Shown: positions 33,315 to 41,612, numbered from the stretch's first letter. The stretch is DNA of 64,000 nucleotides from Fluviicola sp. (GCF_039596395.1 NZ_JBCNJT010000002.1:806001-870000); one strand, 5' to 3'. Made by a program: numbers and translations. Notes: generated by a model not told the origin, from the letters alone.

Positions 33315-34118
33315 ATGATTTTAACAACACAAAAAATCAGCGCTCATTATTGGAAAGTGATTATCAATAATCCGCCTATCAACCTGTTCGGACCCGAGTT
33401 TTCTTTGGAACTCATGGACCTGATGGATGAACTGGAAGCCAACGAAGAATTGAAAGTAGTCGTTTTCGAAAGTGCCAATCCGGATTTTTTCATTGCACAC
33501 CTGGATGTTTTGGGCGCTTCCAATTTCCCGAAAGGCGAAGGAAAAACCGGGCTTTCCAAATCCTGGCCGGATATTGCCAAACGGTTTGAACAAGCACCTT
33601 TTGCAAGCATCGCCTCCATCAGAGGAAGAGCAAGAGGATTGGGAAGCGAATTCGCACAAGCTATGGACATGCGTTTTGCAAGCAAGGAAAAAGCCCTGTT
33701 TGCGCAGGTAGAAATCGGGATCGGGGCATTTCCGGGCGGCGGCGGAATGGAACGTTTACACCTGCTTACCGGCAAAGCAAGAGCTTTGGAAATTTTATTG
33801 AGCGGAAATGATTACGATGCGGAAACTGCTGCTGCTTACGGTTGGGTAAACCGCGCCATTGCAGATGCCGACTTAGACACATTCGTAGATAACCTGGCGC
33901 GGAAAATTGCTTCCTTTGACAAGAAAGTGATCGCTACCATTAAATCCATTATCAACGAACGGGCGGTAAATCCGAAGAACGAACACATCATGGAAACCCA
34001 AACCCGCTTTTTTGAAACACTGGCTCAACCGGAAGCCGGTGCAAGATTAAAAAACCTGTTTGAAAAAGGATTGCAGCAACACGGCGATCTGGAATTAAAC
34101 CTGGGAAGCAGAATTTAA
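33315..34118 (+). CDS. Enoyl-CoA hydratase/isomerase-family protein
   Basis: A crotonase-fold protein of 267 residues. Both catalytic-type glutamates are visible: E112 (GLGSEFAQAMDMR) and E133 (QVEIGIGAFPGGGGMERL). The oxyanion-hole segment FFIAHLDV is variant compared with the usual AGADIKE. This suggests a divergent substrate or a non-CoA role, as seen in stress-linked crotonase relatives. It is probably co-transcribed with the hydrolase upstream under the HxlR regulator. A bidirectional terminator follows. Confidence 0.82.
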   Translation: MILTTQKISAHYWKVIINNPPINLFGPEFSLELMDLMDELEANEELKVVVFESANPDFFIAHLDVLGASNFPKGEGKTGLSKSWPDIAKRFEQAPFASIASIRGRARGLGSEFAQAMDMRFASKEKALFAQVEIGIGAFPGGGGMERLHLLTGKARALEILLSGNDYDAETAAAYGWVNRAIADADLDTFVDNLARKIASFDKKVIATIKSIINERAVNPKNEHIMETQTRFFETLAQPEAGARLKNLFEKGLQQHGDLELNLGSRI

Positions 34119-34135
34119 TAGCGATTCCACCTCAT

Positions 34136-34174
34136 AAAAAATCCCGGTCCTGTGCTTACGGATCGGGATTTTTT
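34136..34174. terminator. Bidirectional intrinsic terminator
   Basis: A 15-bp stem (34136-34150 with 34160-34174, one G-T pair) with A residues on the left arm and T residues on the right. It can end both the plus-strand enoyl-CoA hydratase gene and the minus-strand NTF2-like gene. Confidence 0.85.
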
Positions 34175-34184
34175 AGTTGAAATA

Positions 34185-34520
34185 TTAGAGCAAATCTGCT
34201 TTGGTGGCAGCAATTTTTCCGCCCCGGAAGGTTAGATCAAACATGCCTCCGATTCTTCCGCCCGGAAATTCGCCGGTAAATTCCACTTCCAGGTGAACTT
34301 CATCTGAGGATATCGTTTCCAGCTTCACCAGCCGGGTTTGGGTTTTGTAACCGATGAAGTACTCCTCAAAATAGTTCCGGATTCCGGAATGTCCTTTGAA
34401 AACATGCCCGACCGACGGATCATCCAGTACGGCATCCGTGTGCCAGAAGTCTAAAAATGCAGATGTGTCAAATGCGTTGGCCGCTTTCAGCCAATCCGCT
34501 ATAAATTGTTCGCTATTCAT
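34185..34520 (-). CDS. SnoaL/NTF2-like protein
   Basis: A 111-residue cone-fold protein from MNSEQFIADWLKAANAFD. It has the typical pattern of FLDFWHTDAVLDDP, GHSGIRNYFEEY and alternating strands ending GMFDLTFRGGKI. SnoaL-like proteins bind or isomerise small hydrophobic molecules; the substrate is unknown here. It begins 4 nt after the AraC regulator's stop codon, so it belongs to that regulator's unit. The longer frame to 34607 lies within the araC gene and is rejected. Confidence 0.8.
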   Translation of the reverse strand: MNSEQFIADWLKAANAFDTSAFLDFWHTDAVLDDPSVGHVFKGHSGIRNYFEEYFIGYKTQTRLVKLETISSDEVHLEVEFTGEFPGGRIGGMFDLTFRGGKIAATKADLL

Positions 34521-34524
34521 GTGC

Positions 34525-35442
34525 TTAATTAAATGATTGTTTGAATGCAATCGGGGTGAGATTCGTTTTCTTCTTGAAGATCTTATTGAACGATTGCGGG
34601 TGTTCAAAACCCAATTGATATGCGATTTCGGAAACGGATAGGTTAGTGGTCGTTAAGTATTCCTTCGCTTTTTCGATCAATTTTTCATGAATGTGCTGCT
34701 GCGCATTTTGACCGGTTAGCGACCGGAGCAGATCGCTCAGATAACGAGGCGAAACCGCCAATTCTCCGGCAAGGTATTCTACCGTAGGAAGTCCGCTTTT
34801 CAACGGTTCCTGGCTGTCGAAATACGTATCCAACAACTGTTCCATGCGCACGAGAATATCCTCGTTCATTGCCTTTCGTGTAATGAATTGCCGGCTGTAA
34901 AACCGGTTGCTGTAATTGAGCAACACTTCAATTTGGGAAACCAACAGATCCTGGCTGAAATGATCGATCGAATGGTTGAGTTCTTCTTTGATTCCTTCAA
35001 ATACCGCTGAGATTGTCTGCCTTTCTTTTTCCGATAAATGCAACGCTTCATTAGCCGCGTAAGAGAAAAAACCATAGGTTTTCATTTTGGCTGCAAGCGG
35101 GTAATTGCGGAGCAAATCCGGATGAACCAATAGCGTATACCCCGAATAATCTTTTTCCTCCTCCGAACCTGAAATGACTTGATTGGGAGAGAAAAATGAC
35201 AAGCCGCCTTCATCAAAATCATAATAATTCTGGCCGTATTTGATTTTTCCTGTCAGGTTTTTCTTGTACGAGATTTTGTAAAAACCAAGCAACAGCGATT
35301 GAGGTAACTCATCGGCCGGAGTTTGGATATCTGCATAATCGACCAGGCTCACCAAGGGATGCAGCGGTTTCGGAAAGCCCAGTGCTTTGTGCAATTCCGA
35401 AATGGAATGGAATTTTTCCGGGGTTTTATCCGCTTTTTTCAT
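34525..35442 (-). CDS. AraC-family transcriptional regulator
   Basis: A 305-residue regulator from the ATG at 35442 (the GTG two codons upstream overlaps the -7 box). The N-terminal cupin-like effector domain (1-190) contains DEGGLSFFSPNQV. The C-terminal AraC/XylS domain has two helix-turn-helix motifs (VEYLAGELAVSPRYLSDLLR and SVSEIAYQLGFEHPQSFNKIF) and ends in FKKKTNLTPIAFK. The promoter sits directly after the SDR stop, and the ATG is 5 nt from the -7 box. A direct repeat before the upstream SDR gene is a candidate binding site. Confidence 0.92.
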   Translation of the reverse strand: MKKADKTPEKFHSISELHKALGFPKPLHPLVSLVDYADIQTPADELPQSLLLGFYKISYKKNLTGKIKYGQNYYDFDEGGLSFFSPNQVISGSEEEKDYSGYTLLVHPDLLRNYPLAAKMKTYGFFSYAANEALHLSEKERQTISAVFEGIKEELNHSIDHFSQDLLVSQIEVLLNYSNRFYSRQFITRKAMNEDILVRMEQLLDTYFDSQEPLKSGLPTVEYLAGELAVSPRYLSDLLRSLTGQNAQQHIHEKLIEKAKEYLTTTNLSVSEIAYQLGFEHPQSFNKIFKKKTNLTPIAFKQSFN

Positions 35443-35447
35443 CGCCA

Positions 35448-35455
35448 CAAAGGTA
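35448..35455 (-). promoter_or_regulatory. -7 box predicting a leaderless araC-type transcript
   Basis: The minus strand reads TACCTTTG and ends 5 nt before the ATG at 35442. It abuts the upstream SDR stop codon (35456). Confidence 0.55.
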
Positions 35456-36277
35456 TTAAATGTGAAAAGGATTTTCGAGATGAAGTGCTTCCCGCAAATC
35501 CTTTCTAAAGTTTTCGCTTCCTTTTTCTTGTCGTTGTTGTGCGGTTCTTACGGCATCAATCCCAGCCAAATAGCGCAATTGATCTTTCCCATCCGTTGCT
35601 GCTTCAAAAACAACTGCTGCAATTTCGTCCACTTCATTGAATCGGAAAAGGGATTCATTTTGAATCAATGCACCCATCGAATCATTCAAAATCCGGTATT
35701 CCTCATGTGTGACAAACTGCGCCGCGTTCACAAAATTGCTCTTGATTCCGCCCGGAGCAACGGTTTTGATCCCGATATTGAACAAAGCCAAATCGTACGA
35801 AATGCTTTCGCTGAAACCTTCCAGCGCCCATTTGGTAGCATTGTACACACTCGACATCGGACAGGAAGAATAGCCGAAAATGGAAGTTGTTGTGATAAAC
35901 AATCCGCTTCTTTGCTTTTTGAAATAAGGAATGAAGGCTTTCGTCATCCGGATTACTCCTGTGAGATTGGTTTCGATTTGCTGCACGATCTGTGCGTCGG
36001 AAGCGTGTTCCAACGGTCCTGCCAAACCATAACCCGCATTATTGAAAACGACATCTATTTCTTGTTTCGAAGTGATTTCTGCAACGGCTTTGGTAATCTG
36101 TTCCGGGTTGGTAACATCCAGCGCAAGCAAAGTCACGTTTTCGAGGGTTGAAAGTTCGGTTTCCTTTTCAGGATTGCGCATCGTCGCAATGACGTTCCAG
36201 CCTTTCGACTGGAATAATTTGGCCGTTGCCTTTCCCAATCCGGCAGATGCACCCGTAATTAAAATTGTTTTCTGCAT
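35456..36277 (-). CDS. Short-chain dehydrogenase/reductase
   Basis: A classical SDR of 273 residues. The NAD(P) motif TGASAGLG begins near residue 8, NNAGYG is present, a catalytic Ser lies in ITTTSIFG, and Y-x-x-x-K is in SSVYNATKWALEG. An Arg in the ATMRNPEK segment after strand 2 suggests NADP. The substrate is unknown. It is the first of four SDR genes in this island, upstream of an AraC gene. Its own promoter region carries two TCATTTTGGC direct repeats spaced as an AraC-type operator. Confidence 0.9.
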   Translation of the reverse strand: MQKTILITGASAGLGKATAKLFQSKGWNVIATMRNPEKETELSTLENVTLLALDVTNPEQITKAVAEITSKQEIDVVFNNAGYGLAGPLEHASDAQIVQQIETNLTGVIRMTKAFIPYFKKQRSGLFITTTSIFGYSSCPMSSVYNATKWALEGFSESISYDLALFNIGIKTVAPGGIKSNFVNAAQFVTHEEYRILNDSMGALIQNESLFRFNEVDEIAAVVFEAATDGKDQLRYLAGIDAVRTAQQRQEKGSENFRKDLREALHLENPFHI

Positions 36278-36302
36278 TTGAAATGTGTTTGATTATCTGA
36301 TG

Positions 36303-36365
36303 CAAAGATCAATCGTAACAGCCGGGCGCATGTTGCCAAAATGAGTTGGATTGTAGCCAAAATGA
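36303..36365 (-). promoter_or_regulatory. SDR promoter with AraC-type direct-repeat operator
   Basis: On the minus strand TCATTTTGGC occurs twice (36356-36365 and 36335-36344) with a 21-bp period, two helical turns, as AraC activators prefer. A near-consensus -7 box GATCTTTG (36303-36310) follows 24 nt downstream, and the ATG at 36277 is 25 nt further. The operator position suits an activator. Confidence 0.6.
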
Positions 36366-36367
36366 CC

Positions 36368-36838
36368 TCACCGCTTGGCCGCTTTTTCAAAGATCGCGTC
36401 AAAGTCCTTCGTATCTAAAAACGCGGTCACTTTCACGATTTTTCCTTTGTCCAGCTGCATGAACCAGGCGTAACTCACGTTGTAAGGATCACCGTTGAAA
36501 GCTGTTGCTTTTCCGTCCCAAATGACGATGACGGTATTTCCGTCTGCGTAGATTTCGCGCACTGTTGGCACAATTTTCTGAGTAAGCAATTCGTTCAGTG
36601 GAACAATGACCTCGTCCAGCAATTGCTGTTTGGAAGTATAAGTTTTAGACAAGGCCGCACTTCCTGAAATGGTCCAGCTGGCATCTTCGGCAAGCAGGTC
36701 GAAAAAGCTACCTGTTCCTGCAGCCCAGCGATCGAAACCGTCGCGGATGAGTTGTTTGTTTGCTGCTTCGGTTTGACTAAATGCATTCATTCCAAACAAA
36801 CTAAAAAGAGTAAATGCTGTGAGTTTAAACGTTTTCAT
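36368..36838 (-). CDS. Exported NTF2-like protein
   Basis: A 156-residue protein with a signal peptide (MKTFKLTAFTLFSLFGMNAFSQ) followed by a SnoaL/NTF2-like domain: IRDGFDRWAAGTGSFFDLLAEDASWTI, YTSKQQLLDEVIVPL, VIVIWDGKATAFNG and AWFMQLDKGKIVKVTAFLD. It is a periplasmic relative of ketosteroid-isomerase-like proteins. The substrate is unknown. It starts 12 nt after the SDR gene at 36851-37690 ends, so the two form an operon. Confidence 0.85.
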   Translation of the reverse strand: MKTFKLTAFTLFSLFGMNAFSQTEAANKQLIRDGFDRWAAGTGSFFDLLAEDASWTISGSAALSKTYTSKQQLLDEVIVPLNELLTQKIVPTVREIYADGNTVIVIWDGKATAFNGDPYNVSYAWFMQLDKGKIVKVTAFLDTKDFDAIFEKAAKR

Positions 36839-36850
36839 GATTTCCCCGAT

Positions 36851-37690
36851 TTAGTTGTTTGAAAAACCGGATGCAAGCGTCATATATTTCATGCGCTCGA
36901 TTTCGGCTTGCATATCCAGCAATTTTGCAACCACGCGGTTGTAAGCATCTTCGCCCAACATTAAGCGCAGCGGCGGATTTTCCATTTCGGAGATCTCGAA
37001 AATGTACTCGGCCGCCTTTTCCGGGTTACCGATTTGTTTACCATTGTTTGCGTGAAGCATGTTTTTGAAGTTGCCCGCCGTGGCGTCGTAATCTGCAATG
37101 GTAGTTTGCGCTACAGCCAGCGAGTTATCTAAAAAATTGGTGCGGAATGCTCCGGGTTCAATCAGCGTGACTTTGATTCCCAAATCTTTCACTTCGTAAT
37201 ACAAAGCTTCTGAAAATCCCTCAACCGCATATTTGGAAGCATTGTAAATCCCGAATCCCGGTGTGCTCGCTAATCCTGCAACGGAAGAGAAATTGATGAT
37301 GTGCCCGTTTCGTGCCTGGCGCATAAAAGGCAATACGCAGCGCGTCATACGCAAAGCAGCTTCTACATTGATCGCAAGCACTTTTTGGATCTCTGCTTCG
37401 CTTGCTTCTTCGATGGCTCCGGCAAATCCGAACCCGGCATTGTTGATCAACAGATCAATTTTTCCGTATTTCTCCGCTACATAAGCTACTGCGTTTCGAA
37501 CGGCGTCTTCGTTGGTCAAATCCAAATCTATGACTTCCAGTTGCGGATGATTTTTCAATGTTGCATCAAACTTTTTCGCGTCGCGTGTAGTTGCAATGAC
37601 TTGCTGGTCTTTCGACAACAGGTATTTTACCGTTGCCAGGCCAATTCCTTGTGAGGCTCCTGTGATGAGCCATGTTTTTCTATTTTCCAT
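36851..37690 (-). CDS. Short-chain dehydrogenase/reductase
   Basis: An SDR of 279 residues from MENRKTWLITGASQGIG. TGASQGIG, NNAGFG, a catalytic Ser (INFSSVAGL) and Y-x-x-x-K (IYNASKYAVEG) are all visible, with Arg after strand 2 (TTRDAKKF). A C-terminal extension (LLDMQAEIERMKYM) is typical of the oxidoreductase subgroup common next to AraC regulators. It forms an operon with the exported NTF2-like gene. The frame upstream of 37690 is rejected because it does not match the family start. Confidence 0.9.
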   Translation of the reverse strand: MENRKTWLITGASQGIGLATVKYLLSKDQQVIATTRDAKKFDATLKNHPQLEVIDLDLTNEDAVRNAVAYVAEKYGKIDLLINNAGFGFAGAIEEASEAEIQKVLAINVEAALRMTRCVLPFMRQARNGHIINFSSVAGLASTPGFGIYNASKYAVEGFSEALYYEVKDLGIKVTLIEPGAFRTNFLDNSLAVAQTTIADYDATAGNFKNMLHANNGKQIGNPEKAAEYIFEISEMENPPLRLMLGEDAYNRVVAKLLDMQAEIERMKYMTLASGFSNN

Positions 37691-37784
37691 GATTGTTATT
37701 TTTGATTTGAATTCTGACAGCATTGAAGATCTGTGAACTTTTATCTGGTTACACCAAAGACAGGTTTTTAAAGTGTATCCGGCC

Positions 37785-37858
37785 CTTTGCGTTCTTTGTT
37801 TCTCTGCGGTTTATAAATAGGATCTTATTTTAACCGCAAAGAGTGAAAGAGCGCAAAG
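37785..37858. repeat. Imperfect inverted repeat of the CGCAAAG intergenic type
   Basis: Two 27-nt arms (37785-37811 and 37832-37858) are imperfect reverse complements containing GCGCAAAG and AACCGCAAAGA. Related pieces lie at 38736-38762, 38900-38926 and 44929-44956. This repeat type is widespread between genes in Bacteroidota as I recall. Function unknown. Confidence 0.55.
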
Positions 37859-37920
37859 ATTTAGAGATTACCAGTATTAAGTAACTTCTTCCTCTTTTGT
37901 CAAGGTTTTGCTTTTTATAC

Positions 37921-38574
37921 TTATTGTTTGTACTCAACTGCGGTTCTTTCGCTGTAGATTTTCCAAAACAAGTCTGCTAAAACATCCGGCGAATGCGTGG
38001 CGCTGTCGGGAGTAATGAAACCTGCAACGGTTAGCAAGCCAACGTAAATTCCGTCGTCTTTCAAACGTTCATGCAACTGGTAAGCGAGGCTTCTGATTCC
38101 TGCTTTTCCAATAGATAATGAGCCGTAGGAAGGATGCGGATTGATGGCCAAACCACCACCGGTTATAAGAAATGCGCCCTGCTTTTGTTTCAATCCGTCG
38201 TGAGTTGCCTGCAAAGCGTGTAAGGCATTGGCCACGTTGATTGTGAATTCTTGCGTAAGACTTTCCGATGTTTCTTCCAGGATGTCTTTTTCTTTCAGAA
38301 CTGCTGCGTTGTAAAGCACTACATCGAACCCATCGTTCCAGTTGCATAATTCGCGGATGGCTTTTCCCAGTTCTTCCGTGTTCCCGGCATCTGCCAGGGC
38401 GTAATCCACCTGGATTCCTTTCGAGTTAAGGTGTTCTTTCAATCGTTCCAGGTTTCCCCTGTTGCGGCTGATCAGGTTAATGGCGAATCCTTCGGCTGCG
38501 AACTTCTCCGCAACTCCCCGGCTTAGCCCTTGACCTGCTCCGATAATTAATACTGATTTTTTCATTTCACTCAT
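37921..38574 (-). CDS. Short-chain dehydrogenase, atypical
   Basis: A 217-residue SDR-like protein. The cofactor motif is GAGQGLSRG (residues about 11-19) rather than TGxxxGIG, and SRNRGNLERL suggests NADP. The active site is atypical: ITGGGLAINPHPSYGSLSIGKAGIRSLA has Y-x-x-x-x-x-G-K spacing instead of Y-x-x-x-K. The protein may therefore have an altered mechanism. Its promoter carries the 18-bp box/43-bp/-7 architecture shared with the GlcG-like and VOC genes, and its leader holds a 23-nt hairpin repeat also found before osmC. Confidence 0.8.
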   Translation of the reverse strand: MSEMKKSVLIIGAGQGLSRGVAEKFAAEGFAINLISRNRGNLERLKEHLNSKGIQVDYALADAGNTEELGKAIRELCNWNDGFDVVLYNAAVLKEKDILEETSESLTQEFTINVANALHALQATHDGLKQKQGAFLITGGGLAINPHPSYGSLSIGKAGIRSLAYQLHERLKDDGIYVGLLTVAGFITPDSATHSPDVLADLFWKIYSERTAVEYKQ

Positions 38575-38587
38575 TTTTTAATTTTAA

Positions 38588-38610
38588 ATCCCGACATTCA
38601 TCGTCGGGGT
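38588..38610 (-). repeat. 23-nt hairpin repeat, copy 1, in the SDR leader
   Basis: Identical over 23 nt to 42903-42925. It folds with a 6-bp stem, CCCGAC (38590-38595) and GTCGGG (38603-38608). It lies 14 nt upstream of the SDR start codon and downstream of the -7 box, so it would be on the mRNA. Confidence 0.7.
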
Positions 38611-38622
38611 AATTTGATACAA

Positions 38623-38690
38623 CAAAGTTCCGGATAAAGCGGTGCCTGCTTCATAGCGATTGCAAAGCACGGATTATGAATATCAAAGAT
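38623..38690 (-). promoter_or_regulatory. Shared-architecture promoter, copy 1 (SDR)
   Basis: On the minus strand: ATCTTTGATATTCATAAT (38690-38673), exactly 43 nt, then AACTTTG (38629-38623) and GTATCAAATTA. Within the 43 nt the block CTTTGCAATCGCTATGA matches the other two copies. The -7 box is GAACTTTG, one base off TAnnTTTG at each of the first positions. Confidence 0.7.
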
Positions 38691-38962
38691 TGGGAAGTAG
38701 AAACCAACTTAACGGTGAGAGTGGTTATTTTTATGAACCGCTAAGAGAAGAAGAGCGCAAAGAGTTTTTCCTTAATGAAGGATTGAGAAAGTAGATGTAA
38801 TGGAAGAACTTTATTACCAAAGAAAAGTCTCCCCAATTAACAGGAAGACTTCAATATATCTCATTATTCTTTCTACAAGAACCCGGTGATCAATTATTCT
38901 CTGCGTCCTTCTTTTCTTTGCGGTGAAAAATAAAAAGTGGTGTATTGACAGAGATCTCTGCG
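38691..38962. other. Gene-free stretch with repeat remnants
   Basis: Together with the promoter above this is a gap of almost 390 nt between two minus-strand genes. It holds two remnants of the CGCAAAG-type repeat in inverted orientation (38736-38762 and 38900-38926). I see no ORF, tRNA or terminator of quality. Confidence 0.5.
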
Positions 38963-39901
38963 TTAAAAACTTCGTCTGAATTCAGCCGGTGTGAAACCGG
39001 TATTCTTTTTAAAGAACTGGCTAAAGTTGGGCTGCTCGGCAAAACCAACGCTGTAGCTGATGTCCTGTAAACTCCAGTCGGTTTGAACCAGCAAAGCTTT
39101 GGCTTCGTCCAAAATCCGGTTACGGATATGTGTGCTGGCATTTTGGCCGGTATGTTTCTTTAGAACTGCATTCAAGTAATTCGGGTGCATTTGCAGGTCG
39201 TTTGCAAATTCTTTAGCGGTTTTGATCCGGATCGGATTGGCATAATTGATCCCGGAAGTTTCTCTCTCCAGCAGATCGAAGAATTGGTGAATGTTCGAGT
39301 AGTCTTCCGTTACCTCATCGGGTTTCGGGAAACGCGCCACTTTCATGCTTTCCACCATCAGCAGCTGCAAGAAAGCCTGCATGGAATCTTCCCGGAATTC
39401 GCTGGTCTCGTCCTGCTCTTCTTCCTGCATTTTTTCAAAGTACTGGCTGATGCGCGGGACTTCGCTTTCCGTCAAACGGATCACGCTTTTGCTTTTGTCC
39501 GAAAATAACCCATACTTGTCAATAATAGCTTTCAGCTGTAAATGCTTGCTGATAAAAGACTTTTTGAAGAGCACGTAAAAGCCTCCGGACTCTTCCGAGA
39601 GGTTTTTCCAGGAAATAATATCGTTCGGATGAATGAACAACAGTGTCGGCTCATCGATGTAATAGGTGTTCAGGCCCATAGTGAAAACACCGGTTCCTTT
39701 TGTGATCAACAAAGCTTTGTAAAATTCCCTTCTGTTTGGCGACAAATAATTCCGGCATTCGTGCTGCTCGCGGTTAAACACCCGGATGGCCCAGTCTTCA
39801 AAGAATTCGCGAAAAACCGGGATCATATCCGGCAAATCCCGGAGGGTGTTGATTTCCTTGCTGTCAAGAGTTTCTCTGATCATCTGCATACTGATTGGCA
39901 T
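38963..39901 (-). CDS. AraC-family transcriptional regulator
   Basis: A regulator of about 312 residues from the ATG at 39901 (MPISMQMIRETLDSKE). An N-terminal cupin-like domain contains the ITKGTGVFTMGLNTYYIDEPTLLFIHPNDIISW pattern. Two C-terminal helix-turn-helix motifs follow: AKEFANDLQMHPNYLNAVLKKHTG and SLQDISYSVGFAEQPNFSQFFKK, ending in TGFTPAEFRRSF. It is the regulator nearest to two of the three shared-architecture promoters, so it is the leading candidate to bind them. The frame extends to 39946, and the exact start is uncertain. Confidence 0.9.
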   Translation of the reverse strand: MPISMQMIRETLDSKEINTLRDLPDMIPVFREFFEDWAIRVFNREQHECRNYLSPNRREFYKALLITKGTGVFTMGLNTYYIDEPTLLFIHPNDIISWKNLSEESGGFYVLFKKSFISKHLQLKAIIDKYGLFSDKSKSVIRLTESEVPRISQYFEKMQEEEQDETSEFREDSMQAFLQLLMVESMKVARFPKPDEVTEDYSNIHQFFDLLERETSGINYANPIRIKTAKEFANDLQMHPNYLNAVLKKHTGQNASTHIRNRILDEAKALLVQTDWSLQDISYSVGFAEQPNFSQFFKKNTGFTPAEFRRSF

Positions 39902-39980
39902 TATAAAATTAAACTTTTCGGAATTAAATTCAAACGGACGACCCATTTGCCGTCCGTTTAGAAAGTTGACTGCCTGCCAA

Positions 39981-40790
39981 TTAGATTTGGTTTTCCCAGG
40001 CTTTCAATTGGTGTTCTTTCAACATGTCTTCCACGAATTGCGGAACCACGTTTCTGAATTTACCGGTATCGGAAGGTACAATCTCGATCATGGCATCGAT
40101 CATTTCCTGCGGATCCAATCTTCCTTCAGGTGTTCCTAACAAGGAGTCGAAATTGGCTTTCATATCGGCACGTTTGGTGAAGTTTTTCTCATCGTCCAAC
40201 CAACGGAAAGCGTTCTCAGCCATTGTTTCGTTGAAACCTGTCAGGTATGCTCCCGGATTGATTGTCTGGATCTGGATTCCGTATACTTTCAACTCATCTG
40301 CCAATGCTTCTGCGATTGCTTCCAGCGCGTGTTTGGTTGAAACGTAAATCCCGTAACCGGAAGGTGTGAACAAACCACCCATGGAAGAAGTGAAAACGAT
40401 TTTTCCTTTTTTACCTTCTTTGATCCATTTGGAACTGAAGCCCTGAGCCAGTTCAAGCGGTGCAAACACATTGGTTTCGTAATTTCCGCGCACCAAATCC
40501 AATGGAATTTCGAATGCCGGTCCGCTTTCACCGATTCCTGCGTTGCTGAAGAACACATCGATATCCAGTTTCAAGGCATTTCTTACATCGTACTTATCCA
40601 GGATATCCAGTTTGATCACTTCGATGTTGTCCTGAAGTCCGAGTTCTGCTACTTTTTGACGCATACTTGTCAATTGCGGCGCGATTTGCACTCCTGCGAT
40701 TACTTTGTGGCCCAATTTAGCCAAACCGATTGCTGTTCCTTCTCCAAATCCGGAAGCTGCTCCGGTGATTAAAATTGTTTTTGTTTTCAT
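39981..40790 (-). CDS. Short-chain dehydrogenase/reductase
   Basis: An SDR of 269 residues: ITGAASGFGEG at 7-17, SNAGIGESGP, a catalytic Ser in IVFTSSMGGLF, and Y-x-x-x-K in YGIYVSTKHALEA. The GASGFG variant and the acceptor loop are typical of the AraC-linked SDR subgroup. It lies 80 nt downstream of the GlcG-like gene without a terminator, so it may belong to the same unit, under the second shared-architecture promoter. The substrate is unknown. Confidence 0.9.
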   Translation of the reverse strand: MKTKTILITGAASGFGEGTAIGLAKLGHKVIAGVQIAPQLTSMRQKVAELGLQDNIEVIKLDILDKYDVRNALKLDIDVFFSNAGIGESGPAFEIPLDLVRGNYETNVFAPLELAQGFSSKWIKEGKKGKIVFTSSMGGLFTPSGYGIYVSTKHALEAIAEALADELKVYGIQIQTINPGAYLTGFNETMAENAFRWLDDEKNFTKRADMKANFDSLLGTPEGRLDPQEMIDAMIEIVPSDTGKFRNVVPQFVEDMLKEHQLKAWENQI

Positions 40791-40870
40791 GATACTTAAT
40801 TTTTGATTGTTTATTTATTTGTTATTAGTCATCTGCCGAAGCAGACATTTTTTGATTGTTTACTTGTTTT

Positions 40871-41269
40871 TTATAGCTGGCTTCCAGCCGTTGCGATTTC
40901 AAAATCCTGGTCCGGACTTCCACCTGAAACTCCGATGTAGGCTACGATTTGATTTCCTTCCGTGACCGGAACCCCGCCTTTAAATCCTACGAGTCCGCCA
41001 TTCGTGTTCACCATTCCATAAGTGCCGTTTGCCGGGTTTAAGAATTCGCCTACAGATTCGGAATTCATTCTAAAAAGCATCGCTGTTTTTGCTTTTCCCA
41101 TCGCGATATCGATTGATCCGAGGTAGGCATCATCCATTCTTACGAATGCTTTCAGGTAACCTGTTGTGTCCAAAATGGCGATGTTTGCATTGACCCCCAA
41201 TTCGTTTGCTTTATTCACCGCTTTCTCGAGTGATGCAAAAGCTTGTTTTTGTGTTGTTTCCATGTTCAT
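40871..41269 (-). CDS. GlcG/HbpS-like (DUF336) protein
   Basis: About 132 residues from MNMETTQKQ (an ATG two codons downstream is also possible). The pattern of ANIAILDTTGYLKAFVRMDDAYLGSIDIAMGKAKTA, then GGLVGFKGGVPV and IGVSGGSPDQDFEIATAG, is that of the GlcG/HbpS family. Some HbpS members bind haem and sense oxidative stress; others are small-molecule-binding subunits. No export signal is present. It has the second shared-architecture promoter and a gene for an SDR follows. Confidence 0.87.
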   Translation of the reverse strand: MNMETTQKQAFASLEKAVNKANELGVNANIAILDTTGYLKAFVRMDDAYLGSIDIAMGKAKTAMLFRMNSESVGEFLNPANGTYGMVNTNGGLVGFKGGVPVTEGNQIVAYIGVSGGSPDQDFEIATAGSQL

Positions 41270-41294
41270 TTTCTTTTTGTGAATTTCTATGACA

Positions 41295-41362
41295 CAAAGG
41301 TGCAGCGTTTGCAGGCGGGGCATTATACGGATAACACAGGCTTTATTATGAAAATCAAAGAT
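41295..41362 (-). promoter_or_regulatory. Shared-architecture promoter, copy 2 (GlcG-like)
   Basis: On the minus strand: ATCTTTGATTTTCATAAT (41362-41345), exactly 43 nt, then ACCTTTG (41301-41295). The second block inside the 43 nt is CTGTGTTATCCGTATAA. The -7 box would be CACCTTTG. The ATG at 41269 is 25 nt away. Confidence 0.7.
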
Positions 41363-41587
41363 GCCGGCAGAAAAGTTCGATTTTGCCCTCTTTTCAGGCT
41401 TATTTCATGAGTTTGTACAAAAATCAGGTGATCAATTTACCACAGATGCACAGATTATTTGTGGCGCTTACCAGACGCCACTCGAGTGAGTGCGGTAGCC
41501 GAGCTAAAATCTGTGCATCTTGGGAAAGACAAAAAGATGCCTGCTAGCAGGCGCTTTTCATACTTATATAAGTTTATTCCACAAAAA
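41363..41587. other. Gene-free stretch between the GlcG-like promoter and a terminator
   Basis: I see no convincing gene. It holds a GCCTGCTAGCAGGC palindrome (about 41538-41551) and short imperfect inverted segments, possibly degraded repeats. Part of a dispersed CACAGATGCACAG-type motif is at about 41440-41455. Confidence 0.4.
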
Positions 41588-41612
41588 AACTCCGGCATCA
41601 GATGCCGGAGTT
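41588..41612 (-). terminator. Terminator of the osmC-hydrolase unit
   Basis: An 11-bp perfect stem (AACTCCGGCAT 41588-41598 with 41602-41612, loop of 3). On the minus strand it is followed by seven T residues. It lies 31 nt after the hydrolase stop codon. Confidence 0.85.

Noticed and set aside
40800-40870. TCTGC/GCAGA hairpin as a terminator between the GlcG-like and SDR genes
   Set aside because: The stem is 5 bp, and on the minus strand no T run follows; a shared transcript is at least as likely.
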